In this document: in pieces, positions 1 through 8,988 of the stretch | How positions within the stretch are numbered: position 1 is the first letter of the stretch | Layout: every line of letters begins with the position of its first letter | Assembly (NCBI GenBank): GCA_964521285.1 | Contig: CAZFQS010000007.1 | Coordinates: 1 to 64,000 of the forward strand | Origin: G020354785 sp964521285 | GTDB lineage: Bacteria > Bacteroidota > Bacteroidia > Bacteroidales > UBA10428 | Length of the DNA: 64,000 nt | Direction of reading: 5' to 3' | Position numbers and translations under genes: made by a program | The notes under the pieces: generated by a model | Database searches by the model: none | Told to the model about the DNA's origin: nothing | What the model saw: the letters and a program-made list of their open reading frames with translations, nothing else

Positions 1-432
1 AGGGAAATTGTAAATTATAACAAATTGTGTTTTGTAGGGATAAAAGGAACAGTGGTAACACCTTTCCTGGGGGCTTCATTGGCAGCAGATATACGCTATG
101 CAACTGAAAATACCGTATTTGTAATGGCTCATAATAAATACGGTCTTCATCCCAGCGGGGGGCTCCCGTTTTTTCTCTCCCAGTTCCTTGGTCATCAAAA
201 AGCAATGGAAATTCTACTGTCTGAAAAAATAACTGCCGGTGAAGCACTTAAGCTGGGAATAGTTAATAAAATATTTCCTGAAAATGATTTTATTAATAGT
301 TGTATAAAAGAAATAAATAAATTCATCAGTATAAAAAGCTGTACTATAAGAAATACAAAGAGGCTGACAAATTTCAACCGCACTTTAATAAACGATTATT
401 TTGATTTTGAAGCAGGCCTGCTAAATCTTTAA
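1..432 (+). CDS. Enoyl-CoA hydratase/isomerase family protein, 3' part only
   Basis: The reading frame is open to the left edge, so the gene starts outside the window and about 143 C-terminal residues are seen. The stretch around GASLAADIRYA followed by HNKYGLHPSGGLPFFLSQFLG matches the crotonase fold: the helix after the second oxyanion-hole loop, then the region that places the catalytic residue. KITAGEALKLGIVNKIFP is the typical crotonase AxxAxxxGLVxxV segment. The usual Gly-Gly-Gly of the oxyanion loop is replaced by TPFLGA, so the activity may differ from plain enoyl-CoA hydration. The family acts on acyl-CoA thioesters in the cytoplasm. Substrate cannot be assigned. The TTG at 25 is an internal Leu codon rather than a start. 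Confidence 0.8.
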   Translation, partial: REIVNYNKLCFVGIKGTVVTPFLGASLAADIRYATENTVFVMAHNKYGLHPSGGLPFFLSQFLGHQKAMEILLSEKITAGEALKLGIVNKIFPENDFINSCIKEINKFISIKSCTIRNTKRLTNFNRTLINDYFDFEAGLLNL

Positions 433-446
433 TTTTAAAACCGGCA

Positions 447-1211
447 TTATTTAACTCCCAGCATTTCCATAATTGATAAAGCATTCGCCGGAGCATATCC
501 TTCAAAGTCGTTATTGAAAAAAATATAAATACTCTTTATTCCCTTTTCTGCAAAATATTTTACCAGTAAAGAGATTTCGGTAAGTTCTTTGTCAGAGTAG
601 TTATATGAATACCAGTTTTTACGGCCATGCAGTCTGAGATATGCTGTATCAGAAGTTATCCAGTCAATTAATGAAGTTCTTGGAGAATCAGCATTGCAGT
701 AAACCACACCTGACTCTTTGAGGATTGTGTAAATTTCATCGTTTAACCATTGTTTGTTGCGAAATTCTATAGCCAGTTTTTGCGGATTCTTAAATAATAA
801 GATTGTATTCTTTAGCAGTTCCGGATTATATTTTGTCCGGGGAGCTAACTGAAGCAGAATTAATCCTAATTTATCACCGAGTAGTGAGGCGGAGCTGTCA
901 AATTTTCTAATATCATCATCAACATTAATTAGAAATTTACGATGTGTTATTGTTCTCGGGGCCTTAAGTACATACCTGAAGCTTTCATTAACCTGGCTTT
1001 TCCATTTAATATAAGTCTGGTCTTTAAACCACCTGTAAAAAGTAGCATTTATTTCAACAGAAGAAAAATATTTACAATAATGGATAAACCATTTTGACTT
1101 TGGTAAATCGCCGGGATAGAATTTGTTTTTCCAGTGATCGTAAGTCCATCCGGAGGTTCCAATATAGAATTTTATTTCTTTTTTAATTCCGGAGGAATTA
1201 ATAGCAGACAT
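447..1211 (-). CDS. DUF72 (YecE-like) family protein
   Basis: The 254-residue product starts with YIGTSGWTYDHWKNKFYP and continues with the EINATFYRW segment. Both are diagnostic of the DUF72/YecE family, which has a TIM-barrel-like fold. YLRLHGRKNWYSYNYSDKEL near residue 205 and the C-terminal IYIFFNNDFEGYAPANA match the conserved LR.HG...Y.Y and FNN..G.A..NA blocks. Length is normal for the family. Molecular function is unknown. It lies just downstream of the metallophosphoesterase gene on the same strand (28 nt gap), so the two may be cotranscribed. No signal peptide or membrane segment is seen. Confidence 0.88.
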   Translation of the reverse strand: MSAINSSGIKKEIKFYIGTSGWTYDHWKNKFYPGDLPKSKWFIHYCKYFSSVEINATFYRWFKDQTYIKWKSQVNESFRYVLKAPRTITHRKFLINVDDDIRKFDSSASLLGDKLGLILLQLAPRTKYNPELLKNTILLFKNPQKLAIEFRNKQWLNDEIYTILKESGVVYCNADSPRTSLIDWITSDTAYLRLHGRKNWYSYNYSDKELTEISLLVKYFAEKGIKSIYIFFNNDFEGYAPANALSIMEMLGVK

Positions 1212-1239
1212 TTATGATATCTATTAAATTTTTCGAGGT

Positions 1240-1899
1240 CTAGACTCTATATATTTCAAGTTTTGTTATCCGGCCATCATATATTTCAGCATAAGTGTAT
1301 TTTCCATACCAAAGCGGACCGGGGTTTGCCAGTCTTGTTTTTCCAATTGTATCAATTCCAATACCCTCATGTATATGGCCTGTAAAACAAACAAGAGGTT
1401 GATATTTTTCGATAAAAGAACGCACCGCCTTGCTCCCGACATGAATGCCATCACGGACTTCATCATTTAAAGTATCAACAGGGGGCTGGTGTGAAACAAG
1501 TATTAAATTTGTTTTAACCGGTATTCCGGAAACTGAACTTGTAAGTAATGCCTCAAGTTCATCCTCTGTAAATTCATTTGGTGTTCTACCCGGGCATGGC
1601 AATGATCCTCCAAGTCCAATTAATGTCAGCCCATCAAATGATTTTGAAGTACCATTTAAATTGTACCCGCTTTCAGTAAGATATTTTTCAACCCCGGGAT
1701 AATCGCAATTACCTGAAACGGCAAAGATATTTGAATTATACTTTTTTACATTTTCAAGTACTTCCAAAGCGTCATTTTCCCTGCCAAAATGGGTTATATC
1801 GCCCGAAATAATTATTGCATCAGCTTTTGCCAGTATATTTGATATCTTGTTAATATTATCAGCTTTCCCGTGAATGTCGGTTAGTCCGATTAACAACAT
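1240..1899 (-). CDS. Calcineurin-like metallophosphoesterase
   Basis: The 219-residue protein shows the ordered metal-binding motifs of the family: TDIHG at about residues 7-11, SGDITH at about 32-37, SGNCD at about 61-65, SHQPP at about 135-139 and GHIHEG at about 174-179. These Asp, Asn and His residues bind a di-metal centre that hydrolyses phosphoester bonds. The protein is cytoplasmic, with no signal peptide. It resembles the compact YfcE/archaeal phosphoesterase group, but the substrate cannot be read from sequence. It is transcribed leftwards ahead of the DUF72 gene. Confidence 0.88.
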   Translation of the reverse strand: MLLIGLTDIHGKADNINKISNILAKADAIIISGDITHFGRENDALEVLENVKKYNSNIFAVSGNCDYPGVEKYLTESGYNLNGTSKSFDGLTLIGLGGSLPCPGRTPNEFTEDELEALLTSSVSGIPVKTNLILVSHQPPVDTLNDEVRDGIHVGSKAVRSFIEKYQPLVCFTGHIHEGIGIDTIGKTRLANPGPLWYGKYTYAEIYDGRITKLEIYRV

Positions 1900-2126
1900 T
1901 TTTATAATTGTTTAATTGAATAGTAAAGCCGGGGCTCCTGGTGTTTTTACATAATAATAAAATTAAGATTTTTTGTCAATAAAGTGAAAACTTTAGTTTT
2001 AAAATAAACGTAAAGAGAGCAAATTATAACTAAATCTATATCTTACCTGGCTCCCGGGTTAAATTTAGCAAATATAACAAGTATGATAGACTGAGGAAAA
2101 AATCCGGAGTATGATAATGTTTGCAA

Positions 2127-2134
2127 TAATTTTG
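2127..2134 (+). promoter_or_regulatory. Possible -7 box for the methyltransferase/cupin pair
   Basis: TAATTTTG fits the Bacteroidetes -7 consensus TAnnTTTG and lies 45 nt before the ATG at 2179. No TTTG is found at the preferred distance upstream, so the call rests on the -7 box only. The remainder of the 1900-2178 intergenic stretch is AT-rich, and nothing else was recognised in it. Confidence 0.35.
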
Positions 2135-2178
2135 ATGCTATGCGTCATTATAATTACAACTCTTAAACATTAATTACA

Positions 2179-2742
2179 ATGACACTAAAAAAGATAATGC
2201 TTGGAATTGACAGGGAAATGATCCCCGATATCGGATTTTACATGATGTCTTTGTTTTTTAAAGTATATTATTTTTTCAGGTCCCAGGATAAATATTTTAA
2301 CAGTTTTGGAATTAAACCTGGCTTTGTTGTTATAGATTATGGCTGTGGTCCTGGAGATTACATAAAACCAGCTTTAGCAGCCGTTGGAGAAAAAGGTAAA
2401 GTTTATGCTGTTGATATTCATAAACTGGCAATAAAATCTGTAAAGAAGTTAATTAAAAGGAAAGATATGCACAATGTAATTCCTGTTTTAGCTGACGGAT
2501 ACTCATGCAGTATTAAAGATAATAAAGCAGATTTGGTATATGCTCTGGACATGTTTCATATGATTGAAGATGTAAACCCTTTTTTGTATGAGCTCAACAG
2601 ACTATTAAAAAAGGACGGTATCTTAATCCTGGAGGATGGTCATCAGAAAAGGGAATCGACAAAAGAAAAGGTCAGGTATTCCGGGAAGTGGGAGATTATA
2701 GAAGAGACTGAAAGGCATATAAGGTGTAAACCGTTAAAATAG
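2179..2742 (+). CDS. Class I SAM-dependent methyltransferase
   Basis: The 187-residue product contains VVIDYGCGPGDYIKPAL at about residues 50-66 (motif I, the SAM-binding glycine-rich loop). VYAVDIH near 77-83 supplies the acidic residue that contacts the SAM ribose, and ADLVYALDMFHMIED near 115-130 is the post-II region of Methyltransf_11/UbiE-type enzymes. The acceptor substrate is unknown. The next gene is a cupin 35 nt downstream on the same strand. The ATG at 2179 is the first start codon after an in-frame AT-rich leader. Confidence 0.85.
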   Translation: MTLKKIMLGIDREMIPDIGFYMMSLFFKVYYFFRSQDKYFNSFGIKPGFVVIDYGCGPGDYIKPALAAVGEKGKVYAVDIHKLAIKSVKKLIKRKDMHNVIPVLADGYSCSIKDNKADLVYALDMFHMIEDVNPFLYELNRLLKKDGILILEDGHQKRESTKEKVRYSGKWEIIEETERHIRCKPLK

Positions 2743-2777
2743 ATTATATTTATATAACAAAACTAAACAGGTTTACC

Positions 2778-3122
2778 ATGGTAATAAAAAATTTGAAAGA
2801 AGTACCTTATGAAGAAATGTCAGCTTTTAAGGGAGTGAAAAAGCAAATTCTTATAGGCCCGAAGGATGGCTCTGTTGAAATAGTAATGCGCTATTTCAGC
2901 CTTGAACCGGGAGGAAACACCCCCTATCACAGCCACGGGTTCCCTCATGTTATTAAGGTTGAAAAAGGAAAGGGTATAGTAATTGATAATTATGGTAAAG
3001 AGCATCCATTGGAAAACAACCAGGTGGTATATATTCAGGATGATGAAATACACGGATTTAAGAATACAGGGGCCGAATCTTTTGATTTTATATGTATTGT
3101 GCCTCCAAGGGGCGAGACTTAA
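2778..3122 (+). CDS. Cupin-domain protein
   Basis: This is a 114-residue single-domain cupin. PGGNTPYHSHGFPHVIKVEKGKG (residues about 44-66) is cupin motif 1, with two His and a later Glu able to bind a metal. VVYIQDDEIHGFKN (about 84-97) is motif 2 with the third His. Small cupins of this kind serve as metal-dependent enzymes or ligand-binding proteins, and the exact role is not predictable. It follows the methyltransferase gene on the same strand and converges with priA. Confidence 0.85.
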   Translation: MVIKNLKEVPYEEMSAFKGVKKQILIGPKDGSVEIVMRYFSLEPGGNTPYHSHGFPHVIKVEKGKGIVIDNYGKEHPLENNQVVYIQDDEIHGFKNTGAESFDFICIVPPRGET

Positions 3123-3145
3123 TATTTTTAAAGCAAGTTCACGAT

Positions 3146-3175
3146 AGTCTGAATCGAGAATAGAATGGTCAGACT
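3146..3175. repeat. Short inverted repeat between convergent genes
   Basis: AGTCTGA (3146-3152) and TCAGACT (3169-3175) are perfect inverse complements separated by 16 nt. They lie in the gap between the convergent cupin and priA genes. The repeat could act as a weak bidirectional terminator, but there is no clear T-run on either side. Confidence 0.3.
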
Positions 3176-3194
3176 GACAAAATTAAGTTATCTG

Positions 3195-5678
3195 TTATAA
3201 GGGGTCGACATCAATAATCATTTGAAGGGATTTGAATTCATGACGGTAAAGAAGCTTATCGATTAAGTCTTTAATTATCTTCTTTGACTTGATGATCGAT
3301 TTTTCTTTTTCGAGTTTAAATAATATCCTTTTTAAGTACAAGTCATGTTTTCTGCTGATTATTGGTGATTCCGGCCCTAATATTCCTTCGCTGAATTTTT
3401 TTCTGAGATTATTTGCAAGCGAGTATGAAGCATCATTTAATATTTCTTTATTTTTATGTTTTAACGTTATTTCAATCAACCGGTAAAATGGAGGATATTT
3501 AAATTTTTTTCTGTCCTTAAGTTGATTATTAAACATTGAATGATAGTCATTGTTTTTAACATTTTGAATGATTATGTTCTCAGGGTCTGATGTCTGAATA
3601 ATAACAATCCCTCTGTCATTTTTTCTTCCTGCTCTGCCACTGACCTGCGCCATTAACTGATAACTTCTCTCATATGATCTGAAATCGGGGAAATTAAGCA
3701 TATTATCAGCATTAAGTATCCCGACAACCCTGACATTATTAAAATCCAGTCCTTTTGTAACCATTTGAGTACCTACAAGAATATCAATATTCCCGGATTC
3801 AAAATCGGATATTATTTGCTCATATGATTTTCTTGTCCGCGTACTATCTAAATCCATTCTTTTTACCCTGACCCCAGGGAAAAAAATGTGAATTTCATCT
3901 TCAATTTTCTCAGTTCCAAATCCCTGCGTTAATATTGACTTGCTCCCGCAGATGTTACAGGATTCCGGTATTTTTGCTTCATAGCCACAATAATGACAAA
4001 TTAGTTTATTAATATGTTTATGATATGTTAAACTGACATCGCAATGTATGCAAAATGGTATCCAGGCACATCCGCTGCATTGTATATACGGGGAGAATCC
4101 TCTGCGATTCTGGAACAGAATTACCTGTTCTTTATTTTCAAGGGCATTTTCAACAGAATTTAATAAAACAGGAGAAAATAATGATCGCATTTCCTTTTTC
4201 ATACGGGCTTTACGAACATCAACAACTTCTATTTCAGGCATTTCAAGTTCCAGGTAGCGGATTTTTAATTCCGCAAATCCGTATTTGCCGGTTTTTGTAT
4301 TATAAAAGGATTCAATTGAAGGTGTAGCTGTGCCCAGCAAGACTTTGGCACCATGAAACCTGGCAAGCATTATTGCTGAATCTCTGGCATGATATCTTGG
4401 TGCGGAATCAGATTGTTTATAAGTATTTTCATGTTCTTCATCTATTATAATGAGTCCTAATTTATCAAAAGGCAGATATAGTGAAGAACGGGCCCCTAAT
4501 ATTACTTTGTAGCGGTTTTGGCCATGTGTGGTTTTTCCAATTATATTTTCCCAAATCTCAACCCTTTCGTTATCGCTGAATTTTGAATGGTAAACAGCGA
4601 CTTTATCTGCAAAAATATTTTTTAATCTGTTTATAATTTGCGCAGTAAGGGCAATTTCCGGTAGCAGATACAATACCTGTTTATTTTTCCTGATTTGTTC
4701 ATTTATTAAGTGAATATAAATTTCGGTTTTGCCACTTGAGGTAACACCATGGAACAATACCACATCTTTGTTTAAAAATCCATTTTTGATTTGAGACAGA
4801 GCCTTTTTCTGATGAGTATTTAAACTGAAGGGCTCCCTGTGGTTCCTGAAATCTTCTGAAAACCTGCTTACCTCCTTTTCATAAGTTTCAAGTATTCCTT
4901 TTTTTACTAAGGAATTTAGTGTTGTGCTGACAGCTCCTGTACTTTTCAGTAATAGTAATTTTTCTACTTCTTCAGGGGGGCTTTTTTCATATGAATTTGA
5001 TAAATCCAGGTAAGTGGTTAAAAGTTTGAGCTGTTTGGGGGCTTTTTCCAGAAGATTTAAAATTTTATTCAGTTCATTTTCATTATTAATATCAGGATTT
5101 ATTCTTACATATGACTTCTTTTTAGGCTTATATCCTTCTTTTAATTTCTCTTCCAGAAAAATTACTCCCTTGTCAAACATTGATTTCAGTATTTGCATAA
5201 CATCTTTTTTATCAGTAAGGGATGCAATTTCTTTAACGTTTAATACATTTTGTTTTTGAAGAACATTTAAAACAAGTACTTCTGTTTCACTTAACTTAAT
5301 ATTTTCATTGTAATCCGGGACAGGAAAAACCTTTGTTTCACTTTCCAATTTAAGTCCGGTTGGTAAAGCTGTTTTAAAGACTTCTCCAATGCTGCACATG
5401 TAATATTCAGCAATCCATTCCCAGAATTTAAGCTGAATTTCATTCACGAGGGGAATATCATCCAGTATTGATAAAATATTTTTAACCTCGTAGTTGACCG
5501 GTTTAAAATTATGTACTCTCCTTACCAGTGCTGTATATATTTTTCTTCTGCCAAACTGAACTATAACTCTTAATCCGCTCCTGATCTTTCTGGATTGTTC
5601 TTTACTGACTTTATAAGTAAAAATATTTTCTACCGGCAATGGCAGTATAACATCTGCAAATTGAGGCAAGTTACTCAT
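3195..5678 (-). CDS. priA: Primosomal protein N' (replication restart helicase PriA)
   Basis: PriA is a 3'-to-5' DNA helicase that recognises stalled replication forks and reloads the replisome. The 827-residue protein shows Walker A GVTSSGKT at 311-318, the DEEH box at 413-416, and LLGTATPS and GRAGRKNDRG helicase motifs. A cysteine-rich zinc-binding insert lies at about 534-577 with paired CxxC motifs. The N-terminal ~110 residues form the DNA-binding domain (start FADVILPLPVENIFTYKV). The length is at the upper end for the family. The gene stands alone, convergent with the cupin gene, and its 121-nt upstream gap faces the also leftward glgB. Confidence 0.97.
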   Translation of the reverse strand: MSNLPQFADVILPLPVENIFTYKVSKEQSRKIRSGLRVIVQFGRRKIYTALVRRVHNFKPVNYEVKNILSILDDIPLVNEIQLKFWEWIAEYYMCSIGEVFKTALPTGLKLESETKVFPVPDYNENIKLSETEVLVLNVLQKQNVLNVKEIASLTDKKDVMQILKSMFDKGVIFLEEKLKEGYKPKKKSYVRINPDINNENELNKILNLLEKAPKQLKLLTTYLDLSNSYEKSPPEEVEKLLLLKSTGAVSTTLNSLVKKGILETYEKEVSRFSEDFRNHREPFSLNTHQKKALSQIKNGFLNKDVVLFHGVTSSGKTEIYIHLINEQIRKNKQVLYLLPEIALTAQIINRLKNIFADKVAVYHSKFSDNERVEIWENIIGKTTHGQNRYKVILGARSSLYLPFDKLGLIIIDEEHENTYKQSDSAPRYHARDSAIMLARFHGAKVLLGTATPSIESFYNTKTGKYGFAELKIRYLELEMPEIEVVDVRKARMKKEMRSLFSPVLLNSVENALENKEQVILFQNRRGFSPYIQCSGCAWIPFCIHCDVSLTYHKHINKLICHYCGYEAKIPESCNICGSKSILTQGFGTEKIEDEIHIFFPGVRVKRMDLDSTRTRKSYEQIISDFESGNIDILVGTQMVTKGLDFNNVRVVGILNADNMLNFPDFRSYERSYQLMAQVSGRAGRKNDRGIVIIQTSDPENIIIQNVKNNDYHSMFNNQLKDRKKFKYPPFYRLIEITLKHKNKEILNDASYSLANNLRKKFSEGILGPESPIISRKHDLYLKRILFKLEKEKSIIKSKKIIKDLIDKLLYRHEFKSLQMIIDVDPL

Positions 5679-5799
5679 AAAGTTATTTATTGGTAGTATA
5701 TGATTTCAGGTTTTAAATTTAAATCAATCAAATTGAAATATAAAAGTAATACTTAAAGTCAACAGCCGGAAGCTAAAATAGTATCAAAGAAACCCGGCC

Positions 5800-7821
5800 T
5801 TAGTATACCCTGGATGCAGGAATTCTTTTAAATACAATTCCGCTTCTGCTGGGCAGATAAAGTTTCAGATATTCAGGTGAAGATAATTTGCCTGTTCTGG
5901 CAGCATAGTAAAATAATGATTCGTCTACATGTCCGAACCCCCCGTAACTCTTCGAATCAGTATTAAGGACTATCTTAAATTTCCCTGTACCAACATTTAT
6001 GCCATAATCTGTAAAGGATTTTGTCGGATTAAAGTTAAAAACAAATAAAAAATCTTTTCTTTCAAATGCCAGAACCTGGTCTCCCTGGTTATTTACACAA
6101 AGTCTGCAAAAGGAATTGCTTAAAATGTCTAACTTTGTAAAGAGCTGGATCATATCGTTATCGAAATCAGCAAGATAGTGATAGCGAAGATTAGTATTTT
6201 CCAGGAGGTTCCATTGCCTTCTGGCATATTTATAGGACCAGTTATTACCTTCTCTCGGGAAATCAATCCATTCGGGGTGGCCAAACTCGTTCCCCATAAA
6301 ATTCAAATAACCTCCTCCTGAAGTTGCTATTGTTACAAGACGAATCATTTTGTGCAGGGCTATGCCACGATCTATTAAAAGATTCTGAGAATCTTTATTC
6401 ATAAACCAGTACATCTCTTTATCGGCAAGCCTGAATATTATAGTTTTATCTCCTACTAATGCCTGGTCATGAGATTCTGCATATGAAATTGTCTTTTCAT
6501 CTTTTCTTTTGCTGGTTAACTCGTAAAATAGTTGTGAAACATCCCAGTTTTCATCAGGTACTTCCTTTATAATTTTAATCCAGTAGTCAGGGATGCCCAT
6601 GGCCAGCCTGTAATCAAAACCAATGCCTCCGTTTTTAGCTTGCTCGGCAAGGCCCGGCATTCCGCTCATTTCTTCTGCTATTGTTATGGCTCCGGGGTTA
6701 ACCTGATGAATAAGTTTATTCGCAAGAACAAAATATGATATGGCATCTTCATCCTGGTTACCATCGAAATACATATCATAGTGGTTGAAGTCCCTGGATA
6801 AACCATGGTCATAATATAACATACTTGTTACACCGTCAAAACGAAACCCGTCAATATTATATTCATCTAACCAGTATTTACAATTAGACAGCAGAAAATG
6901 AAGAACCTTGTCTTTACCATAGTCAAAACACAGAGAATCCCATGCTATGTGTTCCCGTCGTGCGCCTTTATGAAAATATAAATGTAAATTACCATCAATA
7001 TTTCCAATTCCTTCAAGTTCATTCTTAACTGAATGGGAATGAACCAGGTCCATAACAATACCAATACCTGCGCTATGTGCTTCATCAATTAACTTTTTGA
7101 GATCTTCGGGAGTGCCAAATCTTGATGAAGCTGCAAAAAAATTCGCAACATGATAGCCAAAGGAACCATAATAAGGGTGTTCCGGGATTGCCATTAACTG
7201 GATGGTATTATAATTTGCTTTTATGATTTTTGGAAGGATATTTCTCCTGAACTCGTCATATGTGCCAATTTTTTCTTCTTCTGTGGCCATTCCTATGTGG
7301 GCCTCATAGATTACAGGAGATTTTGAAGAATAGTCAATTCTGTCATATTTCCATTGATACGGTTCCTGAGGAGCCCAAACCTGGGCATTAAAATTTTTTG
7401 TGACCTCATCCTGGGAAACTCTATTTGCATAGGAAGGAATACGAAATCCATGTCCTCCTTTCCAGTGTATGGATAATTTATATAAATTTTCATGGTGAAT
7501 TGCATCCAGGGGAATTATAGCCTCCCAGTTGCCATTTGCTGTCTTTTTAAGTTCAAATTCCGGTAATTCCTGCCACTTATTAAATTCTCCTATTAAAAAC
7601 ATCTTTGATGCATTCGGTGCGGATTCTCTAAAGATCCAGTTTTCTTTTGTTTTGTGTAATCCATAGTACAGATGCCCGTTAGCAAAGTCTGACAGACTAT
7701 TATAACCTTTGGTAAGTTCTTTTTCTTTTTCCAGAGCCCTATGATACCTTTTGTAAATTATATCTTTATAAGGCTCAAGCCAAGGATCATTTTTAATAAT
7801 TGCCAGGATTTCGGTATTCAT
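5800..7821 (-). CDS. glgB: 1,4-alpha-glucan branching enzyme (GH13_8, eukaryote-like type)
   Basis: Branching enzyme cuts alpha-1,4-glucan chains and re-attaches them in alpha-1,6 linkage during glycogen synthesis. The 673-residue protein has an N-terminal CBM48 region (about 55-150) and a GH13 barrel. The expected catalytic residues are D329 (in GFRFDGV), E383 (in IAEEMSGMPG) and D452 (in YAESHDQALVGDKT). The last motif and the overall layout match the eukaryotic GBE1-like GH13_8 group rather than the E. coli GlgB group. No other glycogen gene is next to it. Confidence 0.95.
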   Translation of the reverse strand: MNTEILAIIKNDPWLEPYKDIIYKRYHRALEKEKELTKGYNSLSDFANGHLYYGLHKTKENWIFRESAPNASKMFLIGEFNKWQELPEFELKKTANGNWEAIIPLDAIHHENLYKLSIHWKGGHGFRIPSYANRVSQDEVTKNFNAQVWAPQEPYQWKYDRIDYSSKSPVIYEAHIGMATEEEKIGTYDEFRRNILPKIIKANYNTIQLMAIPEHPYYGSFGYHVANFFAASSRFGTPEDLKKLIDEAHSAGIGIVMDLVHSHSVKNELEGIGNIDGNLHLYFHKGARREHIAWDSLCFDYGKDKVLHFLLSNCKYWLDEYNIDGFRFDGVTSMLYYDHGLSRDFNHYDMYFDGNQDEDAISYFVLANKLIHQVNPGAITIAEEMSGMPGLAEQAKNGGIGFDYRLAMGIPDYWIKIIKEVPDENWDVSQLFYELTSKRKDEKTISYAESHDQALVGDKTIIFRLADKEMYWFMNKDSQNLLIDRGIALHKMIRLVTIATSGGGYLNFMGNEFGHPEWIDFPREGNNWSYKYARRQWNLLENTNLRYHYLADFDNDMIQLFTKLDILSNSFCRLCVNNQGDQVLAFERKDFLFVFNFNPTKSFTDYGINVGTGKFKIVLNTDSKSYGGFGHVDESLFYYAARTGKLSSPEYLKLYLPSRSGIVFKRIPASRVY

Positions 7822-7928
7822 TATAAAATAAGCTATAAAGCTATTTAAATTGAAATTAGTATTTATATATCAATAATCAATTTAATATATTTTGTTAAAG
7901 ATAAGAAACTAAAATATGTAAATATTTA

Positions 7929-7936
7929 TAATTTTG
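7929..7936 (+). promoter_or_regulatory. -7 promoter box for ribF
   Basis: TAATTTTG is a perfect TAnnTTTG box 15 nt before the ATG at 7952. Because it overlaps the TTG at 7934, that TTG cannot be the start codon: transcription would begin after it. No -33 TTTG is seen at the usual distance. The leader would be only about 10 nt. Confidence 0.6.
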
Positions 7937-7951
7937 CACCTTCAAAATAAA

Positions 7952-8899
7952 ATGCCGGGAGATAAATTGAAGATTTATAATGATACTGAAAATTTTAATG
8001 CTAAAAATCCAGTAGTATCAATTGGTATTTTCGATGGAGTACATATTGGGCATAAGAAAATTATTGACAGGTTAAATGAATTGGCGGTCAAATATAAAGG
8101 TGAATCGGTACTTGTTACATTATGGCCTCATCCTAAAGAAATTCTAAAACCTGAAAATAATAACTCGCTTTTATTAACCACACGGAAAGAAAAAGAGTAC
8201 TTACTTGAAAAATCAGGTATTGACAATTTAATTACTATTACTTTTACAAAGGAGTTTTCACAAATATCTTTCAGGGATTTTGTCAAAGATTATCTCATTG
8301 CTAAAATAAAGGCAAAACATATAGTAATTGGCTATAACCATCACTTTGGTAAAGACAGAAAAGGAGACTTTCAATATTTAAAGAGTATATCTGAAGAATA
8401 TGGATTTAGTGTTGAACAGTTGAAACCTGTAATCTTTCAGAAATCATATGTAAGTTCCTCTTCAATACGTCAAAATCTTGAAAAAGGTAAAATAGAAACA
8501 GCAAATATTCTTTTGGGGTATAATTATTTTATTAATGGTAATATTATAATTGGCGACAAGATTGGAAGGAAATTAGGATTTCCGACTGCAAACATAAAGT
8601 TGAATGATTCTCACAAACTACTACCCAAAAACGGAGTATATGCTGTTAAAGTCTCGTTGGACAAGAAGGAATATAATGGGATGTTAAATATTGGTACCAG
8701 TCCGACTCTCAGGGGGAATTCTTCTCACAGGACAATTGAAGTTCACATAATTGATTTTAAAGGAGAAATTTACGATAAAGAAATAAGTATTAATTTCATA
8801 GGAAGAATAAGAGATGAGAAAAAATTCAGAAATGAAAAGGAATTGATAGACCAGTTAAATTATGATAAACATAAGATATTAAATCTTTTGTCAAAATGA
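7952..8899 (+). CDS. ribF: Bifunctional riboflavin kinase / FAD synthetase
   Basis: RibF phosphorylates riboflavin to FMN and adenylylates FMN to FAD. With the ATG at 7952 the protein has 315 residues, the usual length. The N-terminal nucleotidyltransferase half has GIFDGVHIGHKKII (the HxGH-type motif) and, near residue 165, SSSIRQNLEKG. The C-terminal riboflavin-kinase half has GDKIGRKLGFPTANI and KNGVYAVKV. An alternative TTG at 7934 is rejected because it lies inside the promoter -7 box. Monocistronic by appearance. Confidence 0.96.
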   Translation: MPGDKLKIYNDTENFNAKNPVVSIGIFDGVHIGHKKIIDRLNELAVKYKGESVLVTLWPHPKEILKPENNNSLLLTTRKEKEYLLEKSGIDNLITITFTKEFSQISFRDFVKDYLIAKIKAKHIVIGYNHHFGKDRKGDFQYLKSISEEYGFSVEQLKPVIFQKSYVSSSSIRQNLEKGKIETANILLGYNYFINGNIIIGDKIGRKLGFPTANIKLNDSHKLLPKNGVYAVKVSLDKKEYNGMLNIGTSPTLRGNSSHRTIEVHIIDFKGEIYDKEISINFIGRIRDEKKFRNEKELIDQLNYDKHKILNLLSK

Positions 8900-8944
8900 A
8901 TTTCTATTTGGTTAAAAAATTAGCTAATTCATAACTTTTTAAGT

Positions 8945-8952
8945 TAATTTTG
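8945..8952 (+). promoter_or_regulatory. -7 promoter box for ahcY
   Basis: TAATTTTG matches TAnnTTTG and lies 36 nt before the ahcY ATG in the 89-nt gap after ribF. A TTTG occurs at 8907-8910 but is too far upstream to be a normal -33 element. Confidence 0.5.
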
Positions 8953-8988
8953 TGTTTTTAAATACATTTAATATTAAGGAATAAAAAA

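Noticed and set aside
7934..7951. TTG start for ribF
   Set aside because: It lies within the TAATTTTG -7 box; the ATG at 7952 gives the normal N-terminus.
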